The notes under the pieces were generated by a model. It saw nothing but the letters and a program-made list of their open reading frames with translations. It had not been told where the DNA came from and searched no databases. The position numbers and the translations under genes are program-made. From Acidimicrobiales bacterium (GTDB lineage: Bacteria > Actinomycetota > Acidimicrobiia > Acidimicrobiales > JAKAVM01), in assembly GCA_027452005.1 (NCBI GenBank), contig DAIDHF010000019.1, positions 1 through 52,835 on the forward strand: a DNA stretch of 52,835 bases, written 5' to 3'. Shown here in pieces: positions 43,550 through 52,152 of this stretch (positions within the stretch are counted from its first letter, which is position 1; each line of letters starts with the position of its first letter).

Positions 43550-45505
43550 GTGACCACTACCGTTGCCTGGATATCCCTCCCTATCCCGAAGGGACTGAGC
43601 CGTGCCGATGCGCGCAAGTTCATGATGGTGGCAAAAGGGCTGATGTCGACCAAGCGTCACGCTGGCGTAAAGAGTGACCAGAATTTGCATGCGCCTCCGG
43701 CTCTTGAAGCGGCCGTCAGCGTGCTCGCGGACCTTGTTGACCAGGGATGGGGTATCCGAATAGACGCCGCGCAAATGGTGTCAGTGAGGCCACCCAAAGA
43801 GGCGGCCGATCCTGCACGTGAGAAAGCTCGGGTGCGAAAGCAGGAACTCCTCAAGCGGGATGAGCAGCTGTCAACCCCCTCGGTGCAACGGTTCGTCGCC
43901 GAAATGGAGCGCCCCCGCGAGTTCAGAGGCCGGTTTGTGTCCATCTTCTCCCTCATGCGTGATGGGGAGGAGTTGCGAAAGGCACTGGACAGGTTAAGGG
44001 CAGGGGAGGAAACTGAGGGGGGCCTTCGCGAGGTAATCGACCCTTACGTCCAGATTGTCGACCCCACCGAGCGGTGCACGCATACGGGACTCCGACTTGG
44101 CGACATCTGGAGATACTTCAGACACACGTGGTCCAACCAGTACACGAGTACTCCCGGCCGGACGATGCTCTTGCTGATCCGTGACCGGGCGGCACCCTAT
44201 CACCCAGTTGTCGGGATTGCAGCGTTAGGTAGCTCTATCGTCCAGATTAAAGAGCGAGACGACTGGATCGGCTGGCAGTCCAGCCAGTTCACCGAAGTAC
44301 TTGCTGAGAATCCGACGACTCGATTGGCCCGGTGGGTGAACAACCGACTTGACCGTGCGTTGGATGACCTTTATCTCGATGACCTTATCGAGGACGGGCT
44401 GTACTGGCCGTCCCTGTGGACCCACCCAGCCGAAGAAGCCATCGAGCGTTTGCGCAAAGAGTCATCGACCAGACGCGACGACCACCGCCGGTTTGTGCAA
44501 AGACGGGAGTTTAAGCGCCACATCGAACCGACCGATGCAGAAGCATGGCGGGAGCGCGCCGAATCAGACTTGTTTCGTAGCAAGCGGTGCCTCGCGCTCG
44601 CTGAGCTTCTTCGCTGCCGAGCTGCGCTCCTCCCGTACCTGTCACCTCCCACGCGTGCCGGGCTCGCCATGGCTCTTACAGACCCGGAAGCAAGGCGCGC
44701 CGTTGGCGACGTGGTGCGGCGAGCCAAAGCCGAGACCGTCGGCACCGAGATAGCAGACCTCACCGTCTGCGGCGCCATCGCTCCGTACAACGCGCTGCTC
44801 GGGGGGAAGCTCGTCGCGGCGTTAGCCGTCAGCCCAACCGTGATTCGCTCCTACCACGAACGCTACCGAGGCTACGCCAGCGTCATCGCCTCTTCCATGG
44901 CTGGCCAGCCAGTGCTGCGACGCAACAACTTGGTGTTCATAGGTACGACCTCGCTTTACGGGTCGGGCTCGAGTCAATACAACCGCCTTCATTTTCCCGC
45001 CGAAACGTTTGGCGGACACGGTCGCATCGAGTTCCGTGCGCTCGGCCACTCCCGTTCGTTCGGGACCTCACACCTTTCGTCCGTGACGGTTTCAGCCCTT
45101 GTGCGGCTTTCGGAGCAGAGTCGTAATGGAGTGCGAGTGAATTCGATCTTCGGAGAAGGTGTGAACCCGAAGCTGCGCAAGGTAAGAGACGGGCTCGATC
45201 TCTTGGGGTGGCCATCCGAGGTGCTACTCCAGCACGGTCGCCAACGGATCGTATACGGGGTCAGTCTCGTATCCAACCTCTTGCCCTATCTCCTAGGTAC
45301 CGAGGCCGAACCTAACTACCTCTATCGTCGCAACGTGAAGGATGACGTCACCAAGATCACTGACTGGTGGTTGCAACGCTGGCTCACCCCTCGCGTCCGC
45401 TCAACTGAGGTGCTTGACGCCGTTGCTGAGCATCGAACGGCCCGACCATTTCGCCACGGCGCCCGGGTCCCGATTGTCAAGACTAACTTCCGGACAGAGA
45501 GCTAG
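43550..45505 (+). CDS. DUF4338 protein related to DruA of the Druantia anti-phage system
   Basis: A 651-residue protein. Residues 1-160 are a helical extension (PIPKGLSRADARKFMMVAKG). The DUF4338 core spans about 165-470: GLRLGDIWRYFRHTWSNQYT, the hallmark VVGIAALGSSIVQIKERDDW with IGW, and the second hallmark VCGAIAPYNALLGGKLVAAL. DUF4338 defines DruA in Druantia, whose biochemistry is unsettled. This protein is longer than the DruA proteins I recall (about 400 residues). GTG 43550 starts 1 bp after the GHKL stop. The partner helicase DruE is absent, so this is not a known Druantia type. Confidence 0.8.
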   Translation: MTTTVAWISLPIPKGLSRADARKFMMVAKGLMSTKRHAGVKSDQNLHAPPALEAAVSVLADLVDQGWGIRIDAAQMVSVRPPKEAADPAREKARVRKQELLKRDEQLSTPSVQRFVAEMERPREFRGRFVSIFSLMRDGEELRKALDRLRAGEETEGGLREVIDPYVQIVDPTERCTHTGLRLGDIWRYFRHTWSNQYTSTPGRTMLLLIRDRAAPYHPVVGIAALGSSIVQIKERDDWIGWQSSQFTEVLAENPTTRLARWVNNRLDRALDDLYLDDLIEDGLYWPSLWTHPAEEAIERLRKESSTRRDDHRRFVQRREFKRHIEPTDAEAWRERAESDLFRSKRCLALAELLRCRAALLPYLSPPTRAGLAMALTDPEARRAVGDVVRRAKAETVGTEIADLTVCGAIAPYNALLGGKLVAALAVSPTVIRSYHERYRGYASVIASSMAGQPVLRRNNLVFIGTTSLYGSGSSQYNRLHFPAETFGGHGRIEFRALGHSRSFGTSHLSSVTVSALVRLSEQSRNGVRVNSIFGEGVNPKLRKVRDGLDLLGWPSEVLLQHGRQRIVYGVSLVSNLLPYLLGTEAEPNYLYRRNVKDDVTKITDWWLQRWLTPRVRSTEVLDAVAEHRTARPFRHGARVPIVKTNFRTES

Positions 45506-45682
45506 TAATCGCCCTTCAGAATGAACACCTCAGAGGAACTGGTGAGCACGGCGACCGGAGGCTTGATCTCCTCTGGGCGGATTCAGGTGGACAACGCAAC
45601 GAAATCGGCTAAATTTTCTATAAGCATTCTATAACCAAGAGCTTCAGCTTTCCTGACAGCGAGGGTTGTGAAGCCTCAACAG
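45506..45682. other. Gene-free spacer after the DUF4338 gene
   Basis: No gene is seen. A short GGAGG...CTCC hairpin (near 45557-45575) is the only structure and has no T-tract. Confidence 0.4.
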
Positions 45683-45892
45683 TTAAGCTTTCTCAGGCCC
45701 ACCTAGAGGTTCTAAAGAGCCCCCTTGAACTGCTTGCATCCTCTTTCTCTCATCTCTAACCCAAGCTCTCAGGGAGCCTTCATTGAGTGAGAGCTCCTGG
45801 GCTACCTCAGTGCTTGTCCTGCCTGAATCTATAACCCGGTGGGCTGCTTCTACTTTGTACTCTGTTGAAAACTTTCTTCTAGTATTTGACAT
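45683..45892 (-). pseudogene. IS3-family transposase OrfA, truncated
   Basis: A 69-codon frame encoding the helix-turn-helix of OrfA: RRKFSTEYKVEAAHRVIDSG, SRTSTEVAQELSLNEGSLRA with WVRDERKR. Complete OrfA proteins are about 90-100 residues and continue into a leucine-zipper helix; here the frame ends after EPLGGPEKA. The remnant is not expected to move. Confidence 0.78.
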
Positions 45893-45956
45893 ATTTCTAT
45901 CCTTCCACGTTTCAGCTACGCGATAGAGAAATGTCTACCTTTTCTGGGGAACCTCA
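45683..45956 (-). mobile_element. Truncated IS3-family element, left end
   Basis: On the minus strand the segment opens at 45956-45951 with the terminal motif TGAGGTTCCCCAGAAAAGG typical of IS3-type ends, followed by an orfA start. The orfA frame then breaks off, and no orfB or second end is found, so only the left end survives. The outer end abuts the 280-bp repeat exactly. Confidence 0.7.
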
Positions 45957-46236
45957 GGATAGTTCCCAGCCACTAGAAGTCCGTCCTGTTCGCACGGTTT
46001 CGGCCCCTTCGTGAGCGGGCGTAAGAAGGAGATGAGGGGCGACTGCGATAATCCTCCCGGTGTCGATTCCTGCGGCGGTTGCCGCCCCGTGTGGCGCCTA
46101 CGGCACCCGGAACGGCGCCGCCCAATGTCGGCCCGTCAGGACGAGGGCAGGGTCGGACACCATGTCCGATGAACCGATTTGGAAAAGTTCCTGATCTGGA
46201 CGGGAATGGTGTCTACCCCCTTTACCCAATATCAAG
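45957..46236 (-). repeat. 280-bp direct repeat, copy 1 (Rhs cassette boundary)
   Basis: About 280 bp nearly identical to 51427-51707 in the same orientation, from GGATAGTTCCCAGCCACTAG to TTTACCCAATATCAAG. Identity is high for the first ~190 bp and lower in the middle (around 46133-46200). Its minus-strand beginning contains the TGA stop of the DUF2510 gene at 46232-46234. It has GC-rich hairpins (GGCGCC...GGCGCC). The IS3 end touches its other side. Confidence 0.9.
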
Positions 46237-46918
46237 TAGGAGGGTCCGGCGCACCCTGAGGATCTTGAATCTCCGCACCACTTTGATCGATCACCCATGC
46301 AGTCCACGAAGTACCGTCGAAGTAGCGCTGGGGAAAGCGGCCGGTGGGGTCGGGGTGCCAAGCTGCTGGTCTGGCTCGGATTGGATGCACCGCATGATTG
46401 ACCGAATCTGATGTTTCGCCCGTTCCACTGTCGCCGGAGCGTGTCGTGCGGACAGCAGCTGCGTTGTCATACGCCTGTTGGCGTAGCTTGCTGTAACTCT
46501 GTCTTAAACCACTCTTCAAAGGTTTGACATCGTCGCGACGACATGCTTCCTTGTACTCGCGATTAGCTCGTAGAAATTTTACAAACACCCACAACACCGC
46601 AAATGCGTCTAGAAAGGCCAGTGAAAGGCCTTCATACCGCAGCGAACGGACACCTACTGCGAGCATCATGAACCCAAAAGCCAAAAAAATCAGGAAATAC
46701 CCTCGCATCCCCCACTTTCCGCGAAGGTAGGCATAGTGGACATTCTCGGCAAGAACGCCAGGAGCACGAAACTCATGCTCCTCAAGCGCTTTCATCACGT
46801 TCCGACGGGCATAATCACCGGGGTCGATGCCATTTGCACTCAATTGATCTGCAGATACGCCGAATGTCTCACGAAAGATGCGCTTTTGGTCCTCCGTCAT
46901 AGGTTCGTCTGAAGCCAT
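46232..46918 (-). CDS. DUF2510 membrane protein, candidate Rhs immunity gene
   Basis: About 228 residues: an N-terminal charged region (TEDQKRIFRETFGVSADQLS), two membrane helices (GYFLIFLAFGFMMLAVGV, LAFLDAFAVLWVFVKFL), a basic linker, and a C-terminal DUF2510 motif PAAWHPDPTGRFPQRYFDG with SWTAWVIDQ. ATG 46918 is the start; upstream codons belong to the inserted IS. It originally lay directly downstream of the small membrane ORF of the Rhs-1 cassette. Its stop lies in the 280-bp repeat. An immunity role is inferred from position only. Confidence 0.6.
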   Translation of the reverse strand: MASDEPMTEDQKRIFRETFGVSADQLSANGIDPGDYARRNVMKALEEHEFRAPGVLAENVHYAYLRGKWGMRGYFLIFLAFGFMMLAVGVRSLRYEGLSLAFLDAFAVLWVFVKFLRANREYKEACRRDDVKPLKSGLRQSYSKLRQQAYDNAAAVRTTRSGDSGTGETSDSVNHAVHPIRARPAAWHPDPTGRFPQRYFDGTSWTAWVIDQSGAEIQDPQGAPDPPT

Positions 46919-46931
46919 AATCAACTCACTA

Positions 46932-47967
46932 GGACCGTCGTCCAATTAGGTGTATTGATGTGGGTAAATGGTCACCATGAGTCCGAATCCGCGACGCCCC
47001 GTCAATCTCGATGGTTCCCAGATGCGCGCTCTCACCAGCGTCGCTGCCTCCCAATTCGCTGATCTCGTGATCGAGCTCGGCCCGAAGTGGTAGAGGGCTC
47101 GTCACCGCAAGCTGGTCTCCAGGAAGCGCGTACGCGACGTCGGAGCGGGCCGTCGCTACGAGGTTCCCTTCGGCGGACGGCTCTTCCTCGCCCTTGTCTA
47201 CCTTCGCCACAACATCGGATTTCGCGGTTTGGGTGCGGCCTTTGGGGTGGGCAAGGACACTGCCAACCGTATAGTGGCCGAGATGCTTCCTCTTCTGTCC
47301 CGCCTGGGTGTCACGGCGCCCTCGGACCGGCGGATGCGCACCGAAGACAATCTGCTCTCCCAGCTTGAAGCCCTCTCCGCCGATCAACGTGACGCCATAG
47401 TCGATGGCACGGCCGTTCCCGTAGGCCGACCAGTGGCCTGGAAGGCCCAGAAGAAGCTCTACAACCCGCATCGCCACGACCACACAATGAACACCCAGGT
47501 CATCTCCGGCGACCGGGGGTCGCTCATCTGGATCGAAAGACCGGTTCCCGGTGCCACCCACGACTTGACCGCTCTCGCGAGGTCCAGGGCTGCCCGAGCC
47601 CTTGTCGATTCCCAGGTGACCGTTGTGGCCGACAAGGGATACCTCGGAATCGGAAAGCGCCTCGACCTTGCCAACGTCTTCATGCCCTCGAAGAGGAGAT
47701 GGGCAGCGGAACTTCCCGACGAAGTCGTCGAAGCCGAACACGACTTCAACCGCGAGATCGTTCGTCGGCGCGTCCACGTAGAACACGCGATTGCGAAACT
47801 GAAGCGTCGCAAGGCTCCCAAGGACTACCGACTGGCGAAGAGCAAACTTGCCGACACCCTCAGAGCCTGCGCAACTCTCGCGACACTTCCGATGCCGGCG
47901 ACAGCGTAGTGACACCGAGGCTCGATGATCAGGAGACAACGTACTTGGCACTATTCCGCGACGGTCC
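46932..47967 (+). mobile_element. IS5-family (IS427-like) insertion sequence
   Basis: A 1036-bp element with ends GGACCGTCG...CGACGGTCC (46932 and 47967) and a partly matching continuation (AAT at the same offset). The flanks show a TA direct duplication (46930-46931 and 47968-47969). It carries one DDE transposase frame. It lies between the small membrane ORF and the DUF2510 gene of the Rhs-1 cassette and its higher GC sets it apart. Confidence 0.82.
46977..47909 (+). pseudogene. IS5-family DDE transposase with an in-frame amber codon
   Basis: The frame from ATG 46977 reads SPNPRRPVNLDGSQMRALTS then VIELGPKW, hits TAG at 47091-47093 (codon 39), and continues open to 47909 with VYLRHNIGFRGLGAAFGVGK. 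DDE residues are in DAIVDGTAVPVG, VVADKGYLGIGKR and RVHVEHAIAKLKRR. Related transposases have a sense codon, often Gln or Arg, at this place, so CAG to TAG mutation is likely. A short protein from TTG 47229 would lack the N-terminal domain. Confidence 0.8.
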
Positions 47968-48131
47968 TAATGTAACACCAACGACGCTGGCGAACAACCC
48001 CATTGCGGACCATCCCGTGACAAATTCCTCTCTTGCATAGCCAAAGCCCCCAGTTCCCCGAGGCCAATAAAAAGCGATGCAACAGTTGCAACGGCAACAA
48101 CAATCTGGACAATACCCTTTATGTGTTTCAT
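47967..48131 (-). CDS. Small single-span membrane protein following the Rhs-1 tip
   Basis: A 54-residue frame: MKHIKGIVQIVVAVATVASL followed by FIGLGELGALAMQERNLSRD, one membrane helix and a short polar tail. It starts 9 bp after the Rhs-1 stop on the same strand. Its TAG stop lies at the IS target site and is kept by the insertion. Position suggests an immunity protein for Rhs-1 or a short leader of the DUF2510 gene. No ribosome site is obvious. Confidence 0.42.
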   Translation of the reverse strand: MKHIKGIVQIVVAVATVASLFIGLGELGALAMQERNLSRDGPQWGCSPASLVLH

Positions 48132-48140
48132 TACGAAAGG

Positions 48141-49211
48141 TCAAACCGCATCGGTAAAGTTACCAACACATCCTAGCCACGAGAGCGAATCGCTTACTCT
48201 GAATTTGTGCAGACCCACCGGGTCCACCCAATACACCGGATCCCCACCCACATACGAATACGCTGCCCCCGTCAATCTCACTAACGGGTCCACACTCATA
48301 AACTGCCCGGTCGCCGGGTCGTAGAATCGGTTGATCAAATAAATCAGACCATTTGCATCTGTAGATTCCCCCGCAAACCCAAAGGGCGTCGTCCAGGTGC
48401 CAGTTGTGGAAGACACTGATCCATAAGGGCTATGGCTCTGTGTGGCGGTTATATTGCCTGATTGGTTAGCCTCCATTACAACCGACCCCAGTTGATCGGT
48501 GAAGAGATAACTAGGTACGCCACTTGACTGGCTTATCTGTTCTATTGGCTCCCCTGAGGGTCCATAGATGTAGTCATTAGTCCCATCTTCTAGTAGTTGA
48601 GGAACAAAGGACTGGGTGTCATAGACAAAAGACTGGGTTGATCCACTGGAAGTTGCAGAAAGCCTAAATCCATCTCCACCATAGGGGTATGTACTTGTCG
48701 TGCCATTTGAATTTAGAGAGGAAAGCTCATTTTCCCCATTGTAGGTATAACTGGTAGTTTGCCCACTTGAAGAAGTGCTTGAAGTTCTATTCCCATTTGC
48801 GTCATAGGCAAAGGTCTCAGTGCCACTAGATTTAGGTGAGCTGGTCAAAGATAGAAGTTCTGATCCAGCGTTATAGGCAAGAGAACTGGTACCCATAGAG
48901 ATCATATTACCACTTTGGTCATAGGAGTACGGGAGAGAATTTGCCTTTGTAAGGCGGTTCACTTGCGAGTAGGAGTACTTTACCGGGCTGTTTCCTAGCA
49001 AACTACCACTTTGGGTTAGGTTGCTAACTAACCCTAGTGGGTCTCTCCCATATGAAAGGGACTCTATTGTTGAAGAACCCTTTGAGAAGGTTATCCCGGT
49101 GATATTTCCATCTTGGTTGATGGTGAAATTGCTACCTAGGCTATTTGGATGGACTAGGTCGTTTCGAGCCCGCTCTAGAATTCGTTCGGATCGATCCTTA
49201 CACACTGCCAA
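48141..49211 (-). pseudogene. Rhs/YD-repeat C-terminal fragment 1
   Basis: About 356 codons. From near 49145 it is Rhs core: repeated YSYDQSGNMISMGTSSLAYN and YAYDANGNRTSSTSSSGQTT segments, then PSYLFTDQLGSVVMEANQSG and the core end INRFYDPATGQFMSVDPL. Only about 25 residues follow the core (GLHKFRVSDSLSWLGCVGN), too short for a typical toxin tip. It lacks any N-terminal export or core start, and its first 20 codons are unrelated DNA. It is a displaced tip, not a full gene. Its core DNA closely matches that of fragment 2. Confidence 0.82.
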
Positions 49212-49309
49212 AGAAAACTATAGTATCCCACGCATACCGATATACTGGCCACAATAACTATTACGTAAAGTTGATACGTTGTTTCTTTTGGCTTCCACTC
49301 CATGGACCT

Positions 49310-49644
49310 TCAAGGTATCTGCCAATCAATGCCTGGCGATGGTATCATGAATGACGAAATACCAACATAGAGGGTGGACCGATAAATGGGGACCCGCCAG
49401 CTCCTGAGCGATTCCAGGGACATTTTGATGTGTTCGTGCATCTCATGAGCACTAAACACTGCCTCATCGGCATACTGCTCGTAGAAGATGTGTTCACCCG
49501 GTGTATCCCAACGGGAATGGCTGACATAGACCAGGGTTCCAGGTTCATTCTGATGGATCGCGATGAAAGTCGCACTTGCCACGAGTCGAGCGCTTCCTCG
49601 TGACCTTCCAGCAGGTCGTGCCTGACGATAAGCGCGAACATCAT
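49310..49644 (-). pseudogene. Frameshifted antibiotic-biosynthesis-monooxygenase-type (ABM) gene
   Basis: ATG 49644 opens MFALIVRHDLLEGHEEALDS; after about position 49585 the continuing homology is in another frame, IAIHQNEPGTLVYVSH then HIFYEQYADEAVFSAHEMHE. Together they make the ABM ferredoxin-like fold, whose hallmark is EPGTLxY...FYExYxDxxAFxAH. One insertion or deletion near 49585 breaks it. ABM proteins are small quinone- or haem-modifying oxygenases; here the gene is probably dead. It lies between two Rhs cassettes. Confidence 0.65.
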
Positions 49645-49833
49645 CCCAGCTCCCGAAGTATGGATCGAATCCCGTATTTCCTTTCGCTCTCTGGCAAGCG
49701 ACGGGACGCCGATCAGCCTATCGGCTGACTACGGAACTCGCTCGTCTTGGCGGGCTCCGTTTCCACCTTCGACGGCCGGTCGCCCGAACACGAAAGTCCT
49801 GGTCAAACGGCTGTGAACATGTACTGCTTTTCT
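49645..49833. other. Gene-free spacer in the Rhs array
   Basis: No gene is seen. A GCCGATcagcctATCGGC hairpin (near 49710-49727) is the only structure. Confidence 0.4.
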
Positions 49834-50313
49834 TCAAGCACCAGATAACAGTTGTCCAGCTTTTCGATTGTCGCATTCACCCGTCATGTACCCCGCTAAC
49901 TCTTGTTGCGCCTTAGTGACTGTCATCGGCGTCGAGATTGTAACAGGTGCTGACGATGAGCTTGGTGGCGCCGTTGAGTTGATCGGCAAAACCGTTCCAC
50001 TGATAGTTATCTTATCCTTCTTCGAGTAAATGAACTGTTCGATTACCTTGATGTCATTCCGAAGCATCTGGTTGGGGGCGCTGCGTTCCATCTGAGATAG
50101 CAAAGGGAAAAGCGCCGTAACGTCTCTTAAGGCAGAAAGTGTCTCACCTTCCTTGCAAAACGAGCTATTGAGAGCAGGAGAGCCAGACGCAACTGTTTTC
50201 GTGCTTCCACATGAGTATGCAGTTAGCCCGCATACTAAGAGAATCATGGCGATCTTCTGATAAGACTGTTTCACCTGTAAGCGTCGGACTTTTCCATTTA
50301 CAGGGCCGTCCAT
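49834..50313 (-). CDS. Lipoprotein-like candidate immunity protein of the Rhs-2 cassette
   Basis: A 159-residue protein with a basic start, hydrophobic segment IAMILLVCGLTAYSC (a lipobox ending in Cys) and a secreted domain with a Ser/Pro/Thr stretch (STAPPSSSSAPVTISTPMT) and CDNRKAGQLL. No family is recognised. ATG 50313 directly abuts a TAA (50314-50316) that ends the Rhs-2 tip in its restored frame, typical of toxin-immunity pairs. A surface-exposed immunity protein or an unrelated lipoprotein are alternatives. Confidence 0.6.
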   Translation of the reverse strand: MDGPVNGKVRRLQVKQSYQKIAMILLVCGLTAYSCGSTKTVASGSPALNSSFCKEGETLSALRDVTALFPLLSQMERSAPNQMLRNDIKVIEQFIYSKKDKITISGTVLPINSTAPPSSSSAPVTISTPMTVTKAQQELAGYMTGECDNRKAGQLLSGA

Positions 50314-51443
50314 TTACACGCCCAAAAGTTTGTCAATTTCGTTCTCAAACACATCCCTGAGAAGGTCCTGCGGTACTTTTGGATTTCCCCATATTGCATT
50401 CCCGCACCTAGCAAGAGTGAGAATACATCTGGAGTATCTTCGAAAACCTTGTCATAAACCCAGAACCCGTCAACATTCGTGAACGATGCCAAACCCATTG
50501 AGTCCAGTCTATCAACCGGATTGCCATTCACATAGCTGTACGCCTGGTTGGTTTCCTGGACATCCGGATCCACACTCACAAACTGCCCCGTCGCCGAATC
50601 GTAGTATCGGTTGATCAGATAGCTCAGGCCTGTGGGATCGGTGTATCCCCCAGCATACCCAAAGGGCGTTGTCCACGTACCAGTTGTGGAAGACACTGTT
50701 CCATAAGGGCCGTAGTTCTGTGTCCCCGTCACATTGCCTGATTGGTTAGCCTCCATTACAACCGATCCCAGTTGATCGGTGAAGAGATAGCTAGGTACGC
50801 CACTTGACTGGCTTATCTGTTCCATTGGCACCCCTGAGGGTCCATAGATGTAGTCATTAGTCCCATCTTCTAGCAGTTGAGGAACTGAGGACTGGGTGTT
50901 ATAGACATAGTAGGTGGTTGTCCCATTATAGGTTTGGGAGTACCTTATATTGTTGCCCTTATAGGTGTAGTTGTAGGTTGAAGATCCTGATTCTAGGGTA
51001 GTCAATTGATCTACCCCACTATAGAATAAGGTCTCATTTTGAGTCCCCAACTCTTTGGTCCTGTTCCCATTTTGGTCATAAGAGTAACTTTCAGTTCTAG
51101 TTCGCCAAGCCTGAGAAACTAGTTCTCCGGCTCCATTATAGCTTTGGATTACCTCTGGTCCGTTGGTAAGTAGGTTGCCAGCACTTTCATAGGAATTGGT
51201 CAAGTTATTCAACCTGGAAGTTGCTGAGGTTAGCTGGTTTAGGGATGAGTAGCCATAGGAGGTGCTGGTGGCTGGTTGACCACTAAAGTGAACACTTTGG
51301 CCAGTTATTAGGTTTGCCCGGTCATAGGTGTTGGTAAGGCTGGCTAGCTTGGCGGTAGGTGACGACAGGTTTATAGACAAAAGTTGGTTGGAACTACTAT
51401 AGGTGAGTTGCTCACTTGTAGTGTTTGGATAGTTCCCAGCCAC
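50298..51443 (-). pseudogene. Rhs/YD-repeat C-terminal fragment 2 with frameshifted tip
   Basis: Core repeats (YSYDQNGNRTKELG, YNYTYKGNNIRYSQTYNGTT) lead to YLFTDQLGSVVMEANQSGNV and LINRYYDSATGQFVSVDP. The tip begins after GNPVDRLDSMG. In the annotated frame it ends at 50298. A second frame reads CILTLARCGNAIWGNPK then DLLRDVFENEIDKLLGV and stops at 50314-50316, one base before the lipoprotein ATG; this is the more natural ending, so a frameshift near 50430 is likely. The GTG start 51443 lies in the 280-bp repeat. Confidence 0.8.
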
Positions 51444-51707
51444 TAGAAGTCTGCCTTGTTCGCACGGTTTCGGCCCCTTCGTGAGCGGGCGTAAGAAGGA
51501 GATGAGGGGCGACTGCGATAACCCTCCCGGTGTCGATTCCTGCGGCGGCTGTCGCCCCGTGTGGCGCCTACGGCGCCCGGAACGGCGCCGCCCAATGTCA
51601 GCCCGTCAGGTCGAAAATGGCGTCAGGGCTTTGCGCCGATGGGCCGATATTCGGAAAGTCCCTGGTCAAGGTGGAGATGGCGTCTATCCCCTTTACCCAA
51701 TATCAAG
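51427..51707 (-). repeat. 280-bp direct repeat, copy 2 (Rhs cassette boundary)
   Basis: Second copy of the repeat at 45957-46236 in the same orientation. Its minus-strand start holds the TGA stop (51703-51705) of the zinc-ribbon gene, at the same repeat position as in copy 1. At its other end the Rhs-2 core begins; the GTG used as start lies in the repeat's last 17 bp. Confidence 0.9.
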
Positions 51708-52152
51708 ACCAACGCCAACTAACCGTACGATCGCGAACTCGCTCCAGTTCCTTCTGAAGGTCGGCTTCCGATTCAATCCCCTCATCGCGAAATTCAGGGG
51801 CACACCAACTACACAGTCCGATTTCGTGCGTGTCGAAGAAGCCTTGCTCATGACCTTCCGTATCACCCCCCTCACCCATTGGTCCCACCGTGACAGACGA
51901 GGCCCGCTTACGACATGCATCACAAACTGGTCCAACAATCAATCGCTCATTGACATTTGGATCCAACTGAATGTTCCATACTCCCGTCTTCCAGCGCTCA
52001 TCTAATCGCTCAGACAACTTGGCCAATTCGCACTGCCACCATCTAGGAAGAAAACTGAACAACTGAACTGTGACTGGCCTTAGCAGAATCCAATCGACAT
52101 AGTCATCCATTCTCCAAAGGGCAGTGACAATTCCCCTCCTCACCAGCGTCAT
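51703..52152 (-). CDS. Zinc-ribbon-like candidate immunity protein of the Rhs-3 cassette
   Basis: A 149-residue protein with an N-terminal helical part (DYVDWILLRPVTVQLFSFLP) and two C-x2-C pairs, GPVCDACRK and GLCSWCAPEF, that could bind zinc, then an acidic helix. No family is recognised. ATG 52152 overlaps the Rhs-3 stop (TAATG), the arrangement of a toxin and its immunity gene. Its stop lies inside the 280-bp repeat. Confidence 0.6.
   Translation of the reverse strand: MTLVRRGIVTALWRMDDYVDWILLRPVTVQLFSFLPRWWQCELAKLSERLDERWKTGVWNIQLDPNVNERLIVGPVCDACRKRASSVTVGPMGEGGDTEGHEQGFFDTHEIGLCSWCAPEFRDEGIESEADLQKELERVRDRTVSWRWS

Noticed and set aside
43550..45505. Complete Druantia system
   Set aside because: No large DruE-type helicase or other Dru genes are present, so only a DruA-like domain can be claimed.
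46929..47951. 340-codon minus-strand open frame
   Set aside because: It is the antisense of the IS5-like transposase; the plus-strand frame carries clear DDE motifs.
47929..48144. 71-codon minus-strand frame after Rhs-1
   Set aside because: It reads into the IS and is cysteine-rich and unnatural; the overlapping 54-codon frame encodes a proper membrane helix.
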